In this document: positions 1 through 8,986 of the stretch, in pieces
Layout of the letters: every line of letters starts with the position of its first letter
Numbering within the stretch: position 1 is the stretch's first letter
Assembly (NCBI GenBank): GCA_046046455.1
Contig: JBJOJS010000065.1
Location: forward strand, 1-23,735
Source: Mxb001 sp046046455
GTDB taxonomy: Bacteria > Actinomycetota > Actinomycetes > S36-B12
Direction: 5' to 3'
DNA: 23,735 bases
Notes under the pieces: model-generated
Seen by the model: the letters and a program-made list of their open reading frames with translations, nothing else
What the model was told of the DNA's origin: nothing
Database searches by the model: none
Program-made: the position numbers and the translations under genes

Positions 1-114
1 CAGGACACTGCCATCACCGACGGTCTGCCCGCCGAGGGTGAGGGCCCGATCGAGCAGGTCGTGACATCACTGGACTACCTGCGCGATGTCGTCGCACCAC
101 GCGTGAGCAAGTAG
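1..114 (+). CDS. C-terminal tail of an unidentified protein (partial)
   Basis: An open frame runs from the first base to a TAG at 112-114 and encodes 37 residues, ending in LDYLRDVVAPRVSK. The iolC ATG follows the stop with no gap, so this is the upstream gene of the inositol operon, coupled by stop-start contact. The visible part is too short for a family assignment. From context it could be a sugar-phosphate isomerase/epimerase (IolE/IolH type) or another inositol enzyme, but this is a guess. Confidence 0.6.
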   Translation, partial: QDTAITDGLPAEGEGPIEQVVTSLDYLRDVVAPRVSK

Positions 115-1059
115 ATGTCGATCCCCGAGGTCGTCACGATCGGCCGCGTGAGCGTCGATCTCTACGCACAGCAAGAGGGCGCGAGCTTCCTCGACCCGCA
201 GACCTTCGCGAAGTCCGTCGGCGGGTCTCCCACCAATGTGGCCGTCGCCGCGGTGCGCCTCGGGCACCGCGCCGCAATCGTCACGAAGGTCGGCGACGGC
301 GCGCTCGGTGACTACGTACGGACGCAGTTGTCCACCTGGGGAGTCGATACGGCGTATGTCGGCACCGGTGATGGCCAAACACCGGTCGTGCTCGCGGCGC
401 TCGACCCCCCCGAGGACCCGCAGATCGTCTTCTACCGCGGCGCCGCGGCCCCGGACACCCAGGTGACGACCACTGACGTGCCCGTCGAGGTTATCCGCGA
501 GTGCCCCGTACTGTGGATCTCCTTCGGCGCACTCGCGCAGGGCACGACGGCGGATGCCTGTCAGGATTGGCTCGATCTGCGCGATCGACGCGCCGAGGTG
601 GTCCTCGACCTGGACTACCGGCCGAGCATGTGGCCCGATCGCGATGCCGCGCACGAGGTCGCTCTCGCCGCGGTCCGCCGATCCACCGTCGTCGTGGGCA
701 ATCGCGTGGAGTGCGAGGTCGCGATCGGCGAGACCGATCCCGAGCGAGCTGCGGATGCGCTGCTCGCGGAGGGTGTGCGCCTCGCCATCGTCAAGCGCGG
801 AGGCGACGGTGTGCTGCTCGCGACCGCCGATAGTCGCTGGACGATCCCCCCACTGCCCATCGACGTGCTGTGCGGGCTCGGTGCGGGCGATGCCTTCGGC
901 GGTGCACTTGTGCACGGGCTGCTCTCAGGCTGGACCGTGCCGGAGATCGGGATGTTCGCCAACGCCGCGGGCGCCTACGTCGCCACGAAGCTCACCTGCG
1001 CCGATGCCATGCCGACCATCGAGCAGGTCGAGACCATGATGGCGAGCGCCGAGCGGTGA
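115..1059 (+). CDS. iolC: 5-dehydro-2-deoxygluconokinase (PfkB family)
   Basis: This 314-residue PfkB/ribokinase-family sugar kinase would phosphorylate 5-dehydro-2-deoxy-D-gluconate (DKG) in cytosolic inositol catabolism. The N-terminal family signature includes GGSPTNVAVAAVRLG (about residues 36-50), which contacts substrate. The C-terminal signature GAGDAFGGALVHG contains the anion hole and the catalytic base, D259. The length is normal for IolC when it is not fused to an aldolase domain. The ATG directly abuts the TAG of the preceding gene and has no clear Shine-Dalgarno, so translation is probably by reinitiation. The assignment to IolC rather than another PfkB sugar kinase rests on the aldolase, iolB and iolD downstream. 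Confidence 0.88.
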   Translation: MSIPEVVTIGRVSVDLYAQQEGASFLDPQTFAKSVGGSPTNVAVAAVRLGHRAAIVTKVGDGALGDYVRTQLSTWGVDTAYVGTGDGQTPVVLAALDPPEDPQIVFYRGAAAPDTQVTTTDVPVEVIRECPVLWISFGALAQGTTADACQDWLDLRDRRAEVVLDLDYRPSMWPDRDAAHEVALAAVRRSTVVVGNRVECEVAIGETDPERAADALLAEGVRLAIVKRGGDGVLLATADSRWTIPPLPIDVLCGLGAGDAFGGALVHGLLSGWTVPEIGMFANAAGAYVATKLTCADAMPTIEQVETMMASAER

Positions 1060-1084
1060 CGACTCGAGTCGAGAGGACACTCTG

Positions 1085-1987
1085 ATGCTGGATCGAGCGA
1101 GGTACGCAGCCCTGTGCGAGGCGCGGATCTTCGAGCCCGCGTCCCTGCAGCGCGCCCTGCGCGATCGGCCCCGCCGATCCCTCCATGGCACCGACGGCAA
1201 CCTGCTTATCCTCGCCGCCGACCACACCGCGCGGGGAATGATCGCGGTCGGGAGCGATCCGCTTGCGGTGGCCGACCGCTACGAACTGCTGGATCGACTC
1301 CTACGCGGACTGAGCGTCCCGGGCGTCGATGGCGTCATGGCAAGCGCTGACATCCTCGAGGAGCTGGCGTGGCTCGGTGCGCTTGACGGTCGCGTCGCGA
1401 TCGGCACGATCAACCGTGGCGGCATCAAGGGTGCGCTCTGGGAGCTCGACGACCGCATCACGGCGTACGACGCCGACCACATCGCCTCATCGGGTCTCGA
1501 CGGCGGGAAGCTGCTGCTGCGCATCGAGTTCACCGATCCCGGTGTCGCCCGGACGATCGAGATGTGCGGTGAGGTCGTGACGACACTGTCGGACCAGGGC
1601 ATCGCCTGCATGGTGGAGCCGCTCCCCTACCTCAAGGATGAGGCGGGCCGCTCCTATCTCGACACCCGCGACGAGGAGCTCATCCGCGTCGTCGCGATCG
1701 CATCGGGCCTCGGCTCCAGCAGCGCCTACACCTGGCTCAAGATCCCGGCCACCCCCCGCATGGCGGAGGTCGCCGCCGCGACCACGATGCCGATCCTCCT
1801 CCTCGGCGGCGACCCCGGTGAGCGCGCCGGTGAGGTCATCGCGGGGTGGGAGCAGGCGATGCGCGAGCCCAATGTGCGTGGACTCATCCCCGGTCGCGCC
1901 CTGCTCTACCCGCACGATGGTGATGTCGAAGGTGTCGTGGCAACCGCCGCTCGGATCGTTCACGGTGACAACGGAGGTGGCTCATGA
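1085..1987 (+). CDS. Class I aldolase, Cgl0158/DeoC-like (inositol pathway)
   Basis: This 300-residue (beta/alpha)8-barrel protein resembles the Cgl0158 family of actinobacterial aldolases (DeoC/LacD-like). From its position it should cleave DKG-6-phosphate to dihydroxyacetone phosphate and malonate semialdehyde, replacing the class II aldolase IolJ. The probable Schiff-base lysine is K219 in TWLKIPATPRM. Other barrel-strand motifs are LAADHTARGM (44-53), IGTINRGG and MVEPLPY. The ATG has a good Shine-Dalgarno, AGAGGA at 1072-1077, and lies 25 bp after iolC. The last bases overlap iolB by 4 bp (ATGA). Family membership is fairly sure; the exact substrate is inferred from the operon. Confidence 0.8.
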   Translation: MLDRARYAALCEARIFEPASLQRALRDRPRRSLHGTDGNLLILAADHTARGMIAVGSDPLAVADRYELLDRLLRGLSVPGVDGVMASADILEELAWLGALDGRVAIGTINRGGIKGALWELDDRITAYDADHIASSGLDGGKLLLRIEFTDPGVARTIEMCGEVVTTLSDQGIACMVEPLPYLKDEAGRSYLDTRDEELIRVVAIASGLGSSSAYTWLKIPATPRMAEVAAATTMPILLLGGDPGERAGEVIAGWEQAMREPNVRGLIPGRALLYPHDGDVEGVVATAARIVHGDNGGGS

Positions 1988-2871
1988 GCTCAGGCTGGTA
2001 CCGACCGCACGGCTCACTCGCGCACGCGCACGGACCGATGTCGATCACGGCCGAGGAGGCCGGCTGGGCCTACAGCGGCCTCACCGTCATCGACCGCGAT
2101 CACGTGATGGATCTCGGCGACCGCGAGGCCGTCGTGCTTCCGCTGTCGGCGCGCGATGTCACCGTGACCATCACCGCTGATGGCAGCGAGACGGCGTACA
2201 CACTCGCCGGGCGCGACGGCGTCTTCGCGGCGGTGAGCGACTGGGTCTACGTGCCCCGGGGGAGCCACCTGGAGCTCGGTGACGTCACGGGCGAGGTGGC
2301 GATCCTCACCGCCAAGGCGCGCGCGGATCATCCGCCCGCCTACACCGCCGCCCACGACGTGCCGGTGGAGGTGCGCGGCGGTGGCCGTGCGACACGGCAG
2401 GTCACCAATATCGCGACACCCGACTCCTTCACTGCGGCCGACCGCATCTGCGTGTGCGAGGTCATCACGCCGGGTGGCAACTGGTCGAGTTGGCCTCCGC
2501 ATCGCCACGACGGGATCGACGACTGTCCCACGACCAACGAGGAGATCTACTACTTCCGCATCGGCACCGAGACCTCGCCGCATGGCACGCCGCAGGGCGA
2601 GGGCCTCTTCCACGTCTACACGGTCGATGGCAGCGTCGACGAGACGGTGACGATCAAGGACGGCGACACCTACCTGGTGCCGGAGGGCTACCACGGGCCG
2701 ACCGCGGCGGCGCCGGACTATCCGATGTACTTCCTCAACGTGCTCGCAGGTCCGGCCGACGATCGCACGATGGCCTTCTGCGACGACCCCAACCACCACT
2801 GGATCCGCGGGACCTGGACCGACACGGATCCGCGACTGCCGATGACCTCGGCCGCAGGGAGGATTCGATGA
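1984..2871 (+). CDS. iolB: 5-deoxy-glucuronate isomerase
   Basis: This 295-residue bicupin is the KduI/IolB-type isomerase that converts 5-deoxy-glucuronate, the IolD product, to DKG, the IolC substrate. The metal-binding cupin motif PPHRHD lies at residues 171-176, with H173 and H175 as likely ligands, followed by EEIYYFRI. An N-terminal half-cupin ends near VYVPRGSHLEL. The length matches the family. The start is set by GGAGG at 1973-1977 and by the ATGA overlap with the aldolase stop. It overlaps the next gene by ATGA at 2868-2871, so this run of the operon is translationally coupled. Confidence 0.92.
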   Translation: MSSGWYRPHGSLAHAHGPMSITAEEAGWAYSGLTVIDRDHVMDLGDREAVVLPLSARDVTVTITADGSETAYTLAGRDGVFAAVSDWVYVPRGSHLELGDVTGEVAILTAKARADHPPAYTAAHDVPVEVRGGGRATRQVTNIATPDSFTAADRICVCEVITPGGNWSSWPPHRHDGIDDCPTTNEEIYYFRIGTETSPHGTPQGEGLFHVYTVDGSVDETVTIKDGDTYLVPEGYHGPTAAAPDYPMYFLNVLAGPADDRTMAFCDDPNHHWIRGTWTDTDPRLPMTSAAGRIR

Positions 2872-4043
2872 AGCGCATCGGCATCGCGGTACTCGGGCTG
2901 GGCTGGATGGGCCAGGCGCACTCGCGCTCCATGCTGCGTATCCCCTCGCTCTTCCCCGACCGCAGCTTCCAGCCTGAACTCGTCGTGTGCGCCGACACCG
3001 AGGCTGAGCGGCGCGAGCGCGCGGTGCGCGACTTCGGATTCGCGCGCGCGACGGCCGACTGGTCCGAAGCGGTCGCCTCACCCGATGTCGATGCGGTCTG
3101 GGTCACGGCACCCAACATGCTCCACGTGCCGATGATCGAGGCAGCCGCCGCTGCCGGCAAGGCGATCTTCAGTGAGAAGCCGATCGGAGGCACTCCCGCG
3201 CAAACCGTCGAGGCGTACGCCGCGGCAAAGAAGGCCGGCGTACTCACCGGTGTCGGCTACAACTACCTCTGGGCGCCGCTCGTGCTGCACGCCCGAGAGA
3301 TGATCGCTTCAGGTGTACTCGGGGACATCACCCACTACCGGGGACGCTTCCTGTCCATGTACGGCTCCGACGAGATGGGCCTGCTCACCTGGCGCTTCAA
3401 GCTCGCCGAGGGCGGCTACGGCGTGAGCTCCGACATCCTCAGCCACTCTGTCTCACTCGCGCACGCGCTCGTCGGGCCGATCACCGAGGTCGTCGGAATG
3501 CAGCACACCGTCATCACCGAACGGCCTATCCCGCAGGGCGCGGCAAGCCATTACGGGCGGGGCACGCCGGGCGATCCGACCGGTCCCGTGGAGAACGAGG
3601 ACTTCGCCTCGATGCTGTGCCGCTTCGCCAATGGCGCGACCGGCACCTTCGAGACCTCCCGCACCACGATCGGCCCAGAGAGTCAGAACGCCTTCGAGAT
3701 CTACGGCACCAAGGGTGCACTCGCGTGGAACTTCGAGCGGCTCAACGAACTGCAGTACTACCGGCACGATCCCTCGAGCAAGGAGACGGGCTACACGACC
3801 ATCTTCGGCGGCGACCGCTTCCCCTACCACGGTGCCTACGTGCCGGGGCAGGCCAATGCGATCGGCTTCGAGGACATCGTCGCGACCGAGGACCTCGCCT
3901 TCCTCGAGGCCCTCGCGACCGGTGATGACTTCTCGCCCGGCTTCCGCGAGGCCGTCGATATCGTCAGCGTGCAGCAGGCTCTCATCACGTCGTGGGATTC
4001 GCGCCGGTGGGAGCCCGTCGTCGACCTGGGAGCGAAGGCATGA
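2868..4043 (+). CDS. Gfo/Idh/MocA family NAD(P)-dependent dehydrogenase (inositol-type)
   Basis: This 391-residue oxidoreductase has an N-terminal Rossmann fold with GLGWMG (G10, G12, G15) and the Gfo/Idh motif EKP (103-105) carrying catalytic K104. A D-x3-H pair (D189, H193) lies in SSDILSHSVSL; the same spacing holds the catalytic Asp/His of B. subtilis IolG. The open frame extends far upstream inside iolB, but the true start is the ATG at 2868, with AGGGAGG at 2856-2862 and an ATGA overlap with iolB. Lying between iolB and iolD, it likely oxidises an inositol isomer or inosose. It is longer than typical IolG (about 340 residues), so it may be an IolW/IolX/IolU-type or unnamed cyclitol dehydrogenase. 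Confidence 0.85.
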   Translation: MKRIGIAVLGLGWMGQAHSRSMLRIPSLFPDRSFQPELVVCADTEAERRERAVRDFGFARATADWSEAVASPDVDAVWVTAPNMLHVPMIEAAAAAGKAIFSEKPIGGTPAQTVEAYAAAKKAGVLTGVGYNYLWAPLVLHAREMIASGVLGDITHYRGRFLSMYGSDEMGLLTWRFKLAEGGYGVSSDILSHSVSLAHALVGPITEVVGMQHTVITERPIPQGAASHYGRGTPGDPTGPVENEDFASMLCRFANGATGTFETSRTTIGPESQNAFEIYGTKGALAWNFERLNELQYYRHDPSSKETGYTTIFGGDRFPYHGAYVPGQANAIGFEDIVATEDLAFLEALATGDDFSPGFREAVDIVSVQQALITSWDSRRWEPVVDLGAKA

Positions 4044-5887
4044 GGATCACCACCGCCGAGGCGATCGTCCGCTACCTCATCGCGCAGCGCGTCCTCATGG
4101 AGCCGACTCCCGGCGCTCAGCCGGTGGAGGCACCTCTCTTCCCCGGCGTCTTCGCGATCTTCGGCCACGGCAATGTCACCAGCCTCGGCCACTCCCTCGA
4201 GATGCACCGTGACGAACTCCCCGTCTGGCGCGGCCAGAACGAGCAGGGCATGGGCCTCGCGGCCGCGGCGTACAGCAAGGCCAAGCGGCGCCAGCAGATC
4301 ATGGTGGCGACATCATCCGTCGGCCCCGGCGCGACCAACATGGTCACCGCAGCGGGCATGGCGATGGCTAACCGCCTGCCGGTGCTGTTCATCTCCGGTG
4401 ACACCTTCCACTCGCGTCTGCCCGACCCGGTGCTGCAGCAGGTCGAGCATTTCGGCACGCCGTCGATCACGGTCAACGACTCCTTCCGACCCGTCGTGCG
4501 CTTCTGGGATCGCATTACCGATCCCGCGCAGGTCCTCAGCGCTCTCCCCCAGGCCGTAAGCACCATGCGCGACCCGGGCGAGTGCGGGCCGGCGTTCCTC
4601 GGCCTGCCGCAGGACGTCGCTGCGGTCGCCTACGACTTCCCCGAGGAGTTCTTCGAGGTGCGCGTGCATGTGCCGATACGCCCGCGTGCGGACCTGGGTG
4701 AGCTCGATCGCGCGGCGGACCTGCTGCGCTCGGCGCAGCGGCCGCTCATCATCGCCGGCGGCGGAGTGCACTACTCACTCGCCGAGCGCGAACTCTCCGA
4801 CTTCGCGATGCGCCATGGCATCCCGGTCGTGGAGACCGTCGCGGGCAAGTCGACACTCCTGTGGGATCACCCGAGGTACGGCGGTCCGGTCGGAGTCACA
4901 GGTGCCTCGCCCGCAAATGAGCTCGCCTCGCGCGCCGATATCATCCTTGCGGTGGGTACGCGCCTGCAGGACTTCACCACCGGCTCGTGGACGGTCTTCC
5001 ACCCGCAGGCGCAGTTCATCGGGCTCAACGCCGCACGCTTCGATGCGGTCAAGCACCGTGCGGTGCCCGTCGTGAGCGATGCACGCGAGGGGCTACTCGA
5101 GCTGGGATCGCGTCTTGACGGCTGGACTGCTCAGCCGGAGTGGACCGCAACGGGAGAAGCGATGCGCGCCGACCTCGACGCCTTCATCTCCGACCGCACG
5201 GCAGCGGATGGCGATCTGCCCATGAGCTACTCCCAGGCGGTCGGCGCGGTCAACGCCGCGGCCGCACCCGAGGACTACGTGCTCACCGCGTCCGGCGGCC
5301 TGCCGGGCGAACTCAACATCAACTGGCACTCCCTCGGCATCGCGACCTTCGACTGCGAATACGGCTTCTCCGCGATGGGCTACGAGCTCTCCGGCGGCTG
5401 GGGCGCGGCGATCGCCAACGCCGGTCGCGGCCGCACCTACGTACTCGTGGGTGACGGCGCCTACATGATGATGAACTCCGACATCTACTCCGCGGCCCTG
5501 TCGGGCATCGATATGACGATCCTCGTCTGCGACAACGAGGGCTTCGCCGTCATCGAGCGGCTCCAGGTGGGCCAGGGCGGCGCGTCGTACAACAACATGC
5601 TCCGTGACTCGTATGGCGACACGGGAGCGCGGGTCGACTTCCGTGCGCACGCTACGGCCATGGGTGCCCGCGCAGTGACGGTCGGCGACCTGGACGAGCT
5701 CCGTGCCGCACTGGCTGACCAGCAGCCCGGCGTCAACGTCATCGTCATGCGCGTGCGCGAGTCCGACTGGACCGAGGGCGGTGCCTTCTGGCAGGTCGGC
5801 GTACCCGAGGTGAGCGAGCGCGCCGGTGTGCGCGAGGCGCGCGCGCGGATGGATATCGGGCTCAAGGCCCAGCGCCGCGGGGTGTAG
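4040..5887 (+). CDS. iolD: 3D-(3,5/4)-trihydroxycyclohexane-1,2-dione hydrolase
   Basis: This 615-residue thiamine-diphosphate enzyme would open the cyclohexane ring of the diketo-inositol intermediate to give 5-deoxy-glucuronate. The Pyr domain carries WRGQNEQGMG, with E68 as the probable cofactor-activating Glu, and SSVGPGATN. A central domain follows (LIIAGGGVHYS). The PP domain has the TPP/Mg motif GDGAYMMMNSD (GDG at 471-473) ending in LVCDNEGF. Size and order match IolD. The start is the ATG at 4040, overlapping the dehydrogenase stop by ATGA; the frame is open further upstream, but that would overlap the preceding gene. It is the last gene of the inositol operon in the window. No convincing terminator hairpin is seen in the 83 bp after it. 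Confidence 0.93.
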   Translation: MRITTAEAIVRYLIAQRVLMEPTPGAQPVEAPLFPGVFAIFGHGNVTSLGHSLEMHRDELPVWRGQNEQGMGLAAAAYSKAKRRQQIMVATSSVGPGATNMVTAAGMAMANRLPVLFISGDTFHSRLPDPVLQQVEHFGTPSITVNDSFRPVVRFWDRITDPAQVLSALPQAVSTMRDPGECGPAFLGLPQDVAAVAYDFPEEFFEVRVHVPIRPRADLGELDRAADLLRSAQRPLIIAGGGVHYSLAERELSDFAMRHGIPVVETVAGKSTLLWDHPRYGGPVGVTGASPANELASRADIILAVGTRLQDFTTGSWTVFHPQAQFIGLNAARFDAVKHRAVPVVSDAREGLLELGSRLDGWTAQPEWTATGEAMRADLDAFISDRTAADGDLPMSYSQAVGAVNAAAAPEDYVLTASGGLPGELNINWHSLGIATFDCEYGFSAMGYELSGGWGAAIANAGRGRTYVLVGDGAYMMMNSDIYSAALSGIDMTILVCDNEGFAVIERLQVGQGGASYNNMLRDSYGDTGARVDFRAHATAMGARAVTVGDLDELRAALADQQPGVNVIVMRVRESDWTEGGAFWQVGVPEVSERAGVREARARMDIGLKAQRRGV

Positions 5888-5958
5888 CGGGTCGCGCCAT
5901 CTTGGGCGACGTCTCCCCGAGTCCCACGCACAGGACCGGCAGAGCGTCGTGCGCTGGA

Positions 5959-5964
5959 TAGGGT
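5959..5964 (+). promoter_or_regulatory. -10 element of a probable leaderless promoter
   Basis: TAGGGT lies exactly 6 nt before the ATG at 5971. There is no Shine-Dalgarno in between, so the transcript would start at or next to the start codon. The -35 region is weak (CCGGCA at 5936-5941, 17-bp spacer). This suggests that the acyltransferase has its own promoter instead of relying on the inositol operon. Confidence 0.5.
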
Positions 5965-5970
5965 CGCCGC

Positions 5971-7986
5971 ATGACAGGTCCGCGCGCTGACCATCCGCGC
6001 ACTGACCACAGGCGCCCGGATATCCAGGGCCTGCGTGCCCTCGCCGTCATCGTCGTGATCGCCTTCCATGCAGGGCTTCCCGTGCCCGGTGGATTCGTCG
6101 GCGTAGACGTCTTCTTCGTCATCTCCGGATTCGTCATTACCGCCATGCTCATGCGCGAGTGGGCGGCCTCGGGTCGGCTCGCGTGGGGCACCTTCTACCT
6201 GCGGCGCTTCCGCCGCCTGACGCCTGCGCTCGCGCTCATGGTGTCCGTGACGATGGTGGCCTCCGCATTCCTGCTCTCACCCCTCGGCCCGCAGGAGACC
6301 GCGGCGCAGACCGGCATCGGGGCCATGCTCCTGGTCGCCAACGCTGTCATCGCTGCGACGACGGGCGGCTACTTCGATGCTCGTGCCGAGCTCAATCCCC
6401 TGCTCAACACCTGGTCGCTGTCAGTGGAGGAGCAGTTCTACCTCGTCTTCCCCGCTCTGCTGGCACTCGGCTGGATCCTGGGGCGTCGGCGCGGCGGCCA
6501 GATTCCTGCACTCGTCATCGTGTCGACCGTCGCCCTCGCCTCCTTCGCGCTCACGCTCATCCCGTCGGAGTCCGCATGGGTGGGCTTCTACTCGCCGCTC
6601 ACGCGCGCGTGGGAGTTCGCGATCGGAGCCCTCCTCGCGCTCGCAGCGCTGCGCGTCGCGTCACGGGCCGCCGCCACCGCGATCGCCGTGCTCGGACTGG
6701 CCGCGGTGCTCGCTTCGCTGTGGTTGATCGATGGCGAGGCGGCGTTCCCCGGACCGTGGACGCTGCTCCCGACGGTAGGCACGGCGCTCCTCATCCTGGC
6801 CGGAAGCCACCCCGACAATCCCGTGAGCCGAGCACTCGGCTGGCGCCCCGTCGTCGCCGTGGGCGATGCCTCCTATTCCCTCTATCTGTGGCACTGGCCC
6901 GTCATCGTCTTCGCAGTAGCCCTGTGGCCCGAGCTCCCCTGGGTGCCCGTCGTCGCTGCACTCGCGTCATGCATTCCGGCGATACTGTCCTACCGCTACG
7001 TCGAGCAGCCCCTCCGCTCTTCTCGTAGCCATCCTGCGCTCCTGGTCACGATGACACTGATCCCGCCACTGGCGCTTGCCGGGGGTCTGTGGTGGGCGGC
7101 AGCGCAGGGCATGTGGTCGCCTCGCGTGCAGGCATACAAGGAGGTCGTGCAGTCCGAAGGGGTCGCCGTCCAACTCGGGTGCGACCTCGGCATCCCGGCA
7201 GGCGAGGCGCCGAGCCAGTGCACCTGGCTCCCGGACGCGCCCGGCAAGCCCATCGTGCTCCTCGGCGACTCCAATGCCGCCCACTTCGGCGAGGCCCTCA
7301 TCTCCGCCAGCGAGGCACTGGACCGTCCGCTCACCATCGCCACCAACACCGGCTGTCCCATGATCGACGTGCGCTTCACCCAGTCCGCGTTCAACGTCGA
7401 GGACCGCCGTACGTGCCGCGCCTACGTCTCCCGCACGCTCGACTGGCTCGATAGCCAGCCGCCATCAACCGTGATCCTGTCCGCAAGCGACCGCATCTGG
7501 GAGGGGGCGTCGTACGCATTCGAGCCCGGTGAGGTGCGCGGGGGGACTCCGGAGGCCTACGCCCTTCTCGAGGAGGCCCTGGAGTCGACCGTCCGTCGGA
7601 TCGAAGCCGCGGGCCACGAGGTCGTCCTGGTGCAGACGGTGCCGCAGTGGGGGACCGTGGCAGGCAAGGCTCACCGTCCCTACGTCTGGGATCCCCTGGA
7701 CTGCACGACGTTCGACATCCTCGCGAGCAGATGCCAGCAGTCGATGCCGCTGTCCGCTGCCCTGGACCAGCACTCCGCGTCCCGGGCGGCCCTCACCGCC
7801 GTCGCCGAGCGCACGGGAGCCACGGTGCTCGACCTCTTCGAGCGCGTATGCCGAGCCGAGGTGTGCTCGACCCTCCAGGACGACGTCCTCATCTACCGCG
7901 ATCCGACTCACATCTCCCCGGGCTTCAGCCTCATGCTGACCCCGGAGTTCATCGCGGTACTGGAGGGACGATCCGTCACAGGGTGA
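5971..7986 (+). CDS. OafA/YrhL-type membrane acyltransferase with C-terminal SGNH domain
   Basis: This 671-residue integral-membrane protein likely O-acetylates (or otherwise acylates) a cell-surface polysaccharide or glycan. The acyltransferase-3 domain (about 1-370) begins with DIQGLRALAVIVVIAFHAG; R22 and H33 have the R-x10-H spacing of the OafA family, followed by GFVGVDVFFVISGF. About ten hydrophobic segments run to near residue 375. A C-terminal SGNH/GDSL-like hydrolase domain follows, with GDSNAAHFG (G432-D433-S434) and DPTHIS (D644, H647), consistent with a Ser-His-Asp triad. The domain order is standard for the family. Its 3' end overlaps the opposite-strand gene by 11 bp. Substrate unknown; no link to inositol is evident. 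Confidence 0.88.
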   Translation: MTGPRADHPRTDHRRPDIQGLRALAVIVVIAFHAGLPVPGGFVGVDVFFVISGFVITAMLMREWAASGRLAWGTFYLRRFRRLTPALALMVSVTMVASAFLLSPLGPQETAAQTGIGAMLLVANAVIAATTGGYFDARAELNPLLNTWSLSVEEQFYLVFPALLALGWILGRRRGGQIPALVIVSTVALASFALTLIPSESAWVGFYSPLTRAWEFAIGALLALAALRVASRAAATAIAVLGLAAVLASLWLIDGEAAFPGPWTLLPTVGTALLILAGSHPDNPVSRALGWRPVVAVGDASYSLYLWHWPVIVFAVALWPELPWVPVVAALASCIPAILSYRYVEQPLRSSRSHPALLVTMTLIPPLALAGGLWWAAAQGMWSPRVQAYKEVVQSEGVAVQLGCDLGIPAGEAPSQCTWLPDAPGKPIVLLGDSNAAHFGEALISASEALDRPLTIATNTGCPMIDVRFTQSAFNVEDRRTCRAYVSRTLDWLDSQPPSTVILSASDRIWEGASYAFEPGEVRGGTPEAYALLEEALESTVRRIEAAGHEVVLVQTVPQWGTVAGKAHRPYVWDPLDCTTFDILASRCQQSMPLSAALDQHSASRAALTAVAERTGATVLDLFERVCRAEVCSTLQDDVLIYRDPTHISPGFSLMLTPEFIAVLEGRSVTG

Positions 7987-8986
7987 CGGGCATGCCCGTG
8001 CGCGCACTCTCGGCCGCGGCTGCGGCGATCACGACAGGCGCCCGCCCGTCGGCGAGTGACACCGGCGACTCGCCGCCATCGAGCACGTAGTCGGTGAAGT
8101 AGCGCCACTGATCCCGGTACGCCGTCTCGTAGCGCTCGATGAAGAAGTGGGGAAGCACCGGCCGATGCGTCTCGTCGGCGAGGTAGACCTCGCTGCGGTT
8201 GAGGCGCTCGTTGTCCGAGACGGCCATCCCGAGGGAGCCGAGCACCTCGACCCGCTGGTCGTAGCCGTAGGGAGCCTCGCGCGAGATGTCGATCGTCGTG
8301 ATCGCGCCATTGGCGTGCGTGAGCACCGCGACACCGAGGTCGACATCACCCGCCTCGCCGATCGCGGGGTCGATGAGGTTAGCCCCCTGCGCCCAGACCT
8401 TGACCACGGGCGAGCCCACGACGAAGGCCGCCATGTCGAAGTCGTGGATCATCATGTCGACCCAGATGCCCCCACTCACCCTCACGTACTCGACAGGTGG
8501 AGGCGAGGGGTCGCGGCTCGTCACACGCGCCATGCGCACATCGCCGATCCGGCCGCTCACGACCGCGTCGCGGACAGCGCGGTGGCCGGGGTCGAAGCGC
8601 CGGTTGAAGCCGACCATGAAGGGCACGCCCGTGCGCTCGAGCACCTCCGCGGCGCGATCGACCTCGGCAAGGTCGAGGGACACGGGCTTCTCGCAGAAGA
8701 TCGCCCTGCCCGCTTCAGCGGCCGCGACGATGTAATCGACATGGGTGTCGGTCGAGGTGCAAATCGCGACGGCATCCGACAGCGCGATGACCTCATCTGC
8801 ACTGACAGCGGGAACGCCGTACATCGCTCCCACCTCGGCAGCCGACGCAGGATTCACGTCGCTGACGGCTGAGAGCCTGGCACGCGGCGTCTGGCGAGCG
8901 ATGTAGTCGGCATGCATGCGGCCGATACGTCCCGTGCCGATGACGCCGATACGCAGCGGATCAGCAGGCCCTGCGGTGCTGCTCAC
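7976..8986 (-). CDS. Gfo/Idh/MocA dehydrogenase, inositol 2-dehydrogenase-like
   Basis: This 336-residue NAD(P)-dependent oxidoreductase has the Rossmann motif GTGRIG (G17, G19, G22), the EKP motif (E99-K100-P101), GFNRRFDPGH, and a D177-x3-H181 pair in WVDMMIHDFD. K100, D177 and H181 correspond in order and spacing to the catalytic Lys-Asp-His triad of B. subtilis IolG (K97, D172, H176), so activity on myo-inositol or a similar cyclitol or sugar is plausible. The start is the GTG at 8986 with GGGAGA 4 nt upstream; it overlaps the stop of the PhyH gene by GTGA. A further 20 codons upstream are open but lie inside the PhyH gene. The gene forms a two-gene unit with PhyH, transcribed away from the hydrolase. 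Confidence 0.86.
   Translation of the reverse strand: MSSTAGPADPLRIGVIGTGRIGRMHADYIARQTPRARLSAVSDVNPASAAEVGAMYGVPAVSADEVIALSDAVAICTSTDTHVDYIVAAAEAGRAIFCEKPVSLDLAEVDRAAEVLERTGVPFMVGFNRRFDPGHRAVRDAVVSGRIGDVRMARVTSRDPSPPPVEYVRVSGGIWVDMMIHDFDMAAFVVGSPVVKVWAQGANLIDPAIGEAGDVDLGVAVLTHANGAITTIDISREAPYGYDQRVEVLGSLGMAVSDNERLNRSEVYLADETHRPVLPHFFIERYETAYRDQWRYFTDYVLDGGESPVSLADGRAPVVIAAAAAESARTGMPVTL

Noticed and set aside
2454..2867. Extended N-terminus of the dehydrogenase at 2868, open in frame through iolB
   Set aside because: The 138 extra residues are Arg-rich shadow coding inside iolB. The ATG at 2868 has AGGGAGG upstream and begins right before the Rossmann motif.
2014..3081. 355-codon - strand frame opposite iolB
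   Set aside because: Arg-rich antisense shadow, overlapping two well-supported genes.
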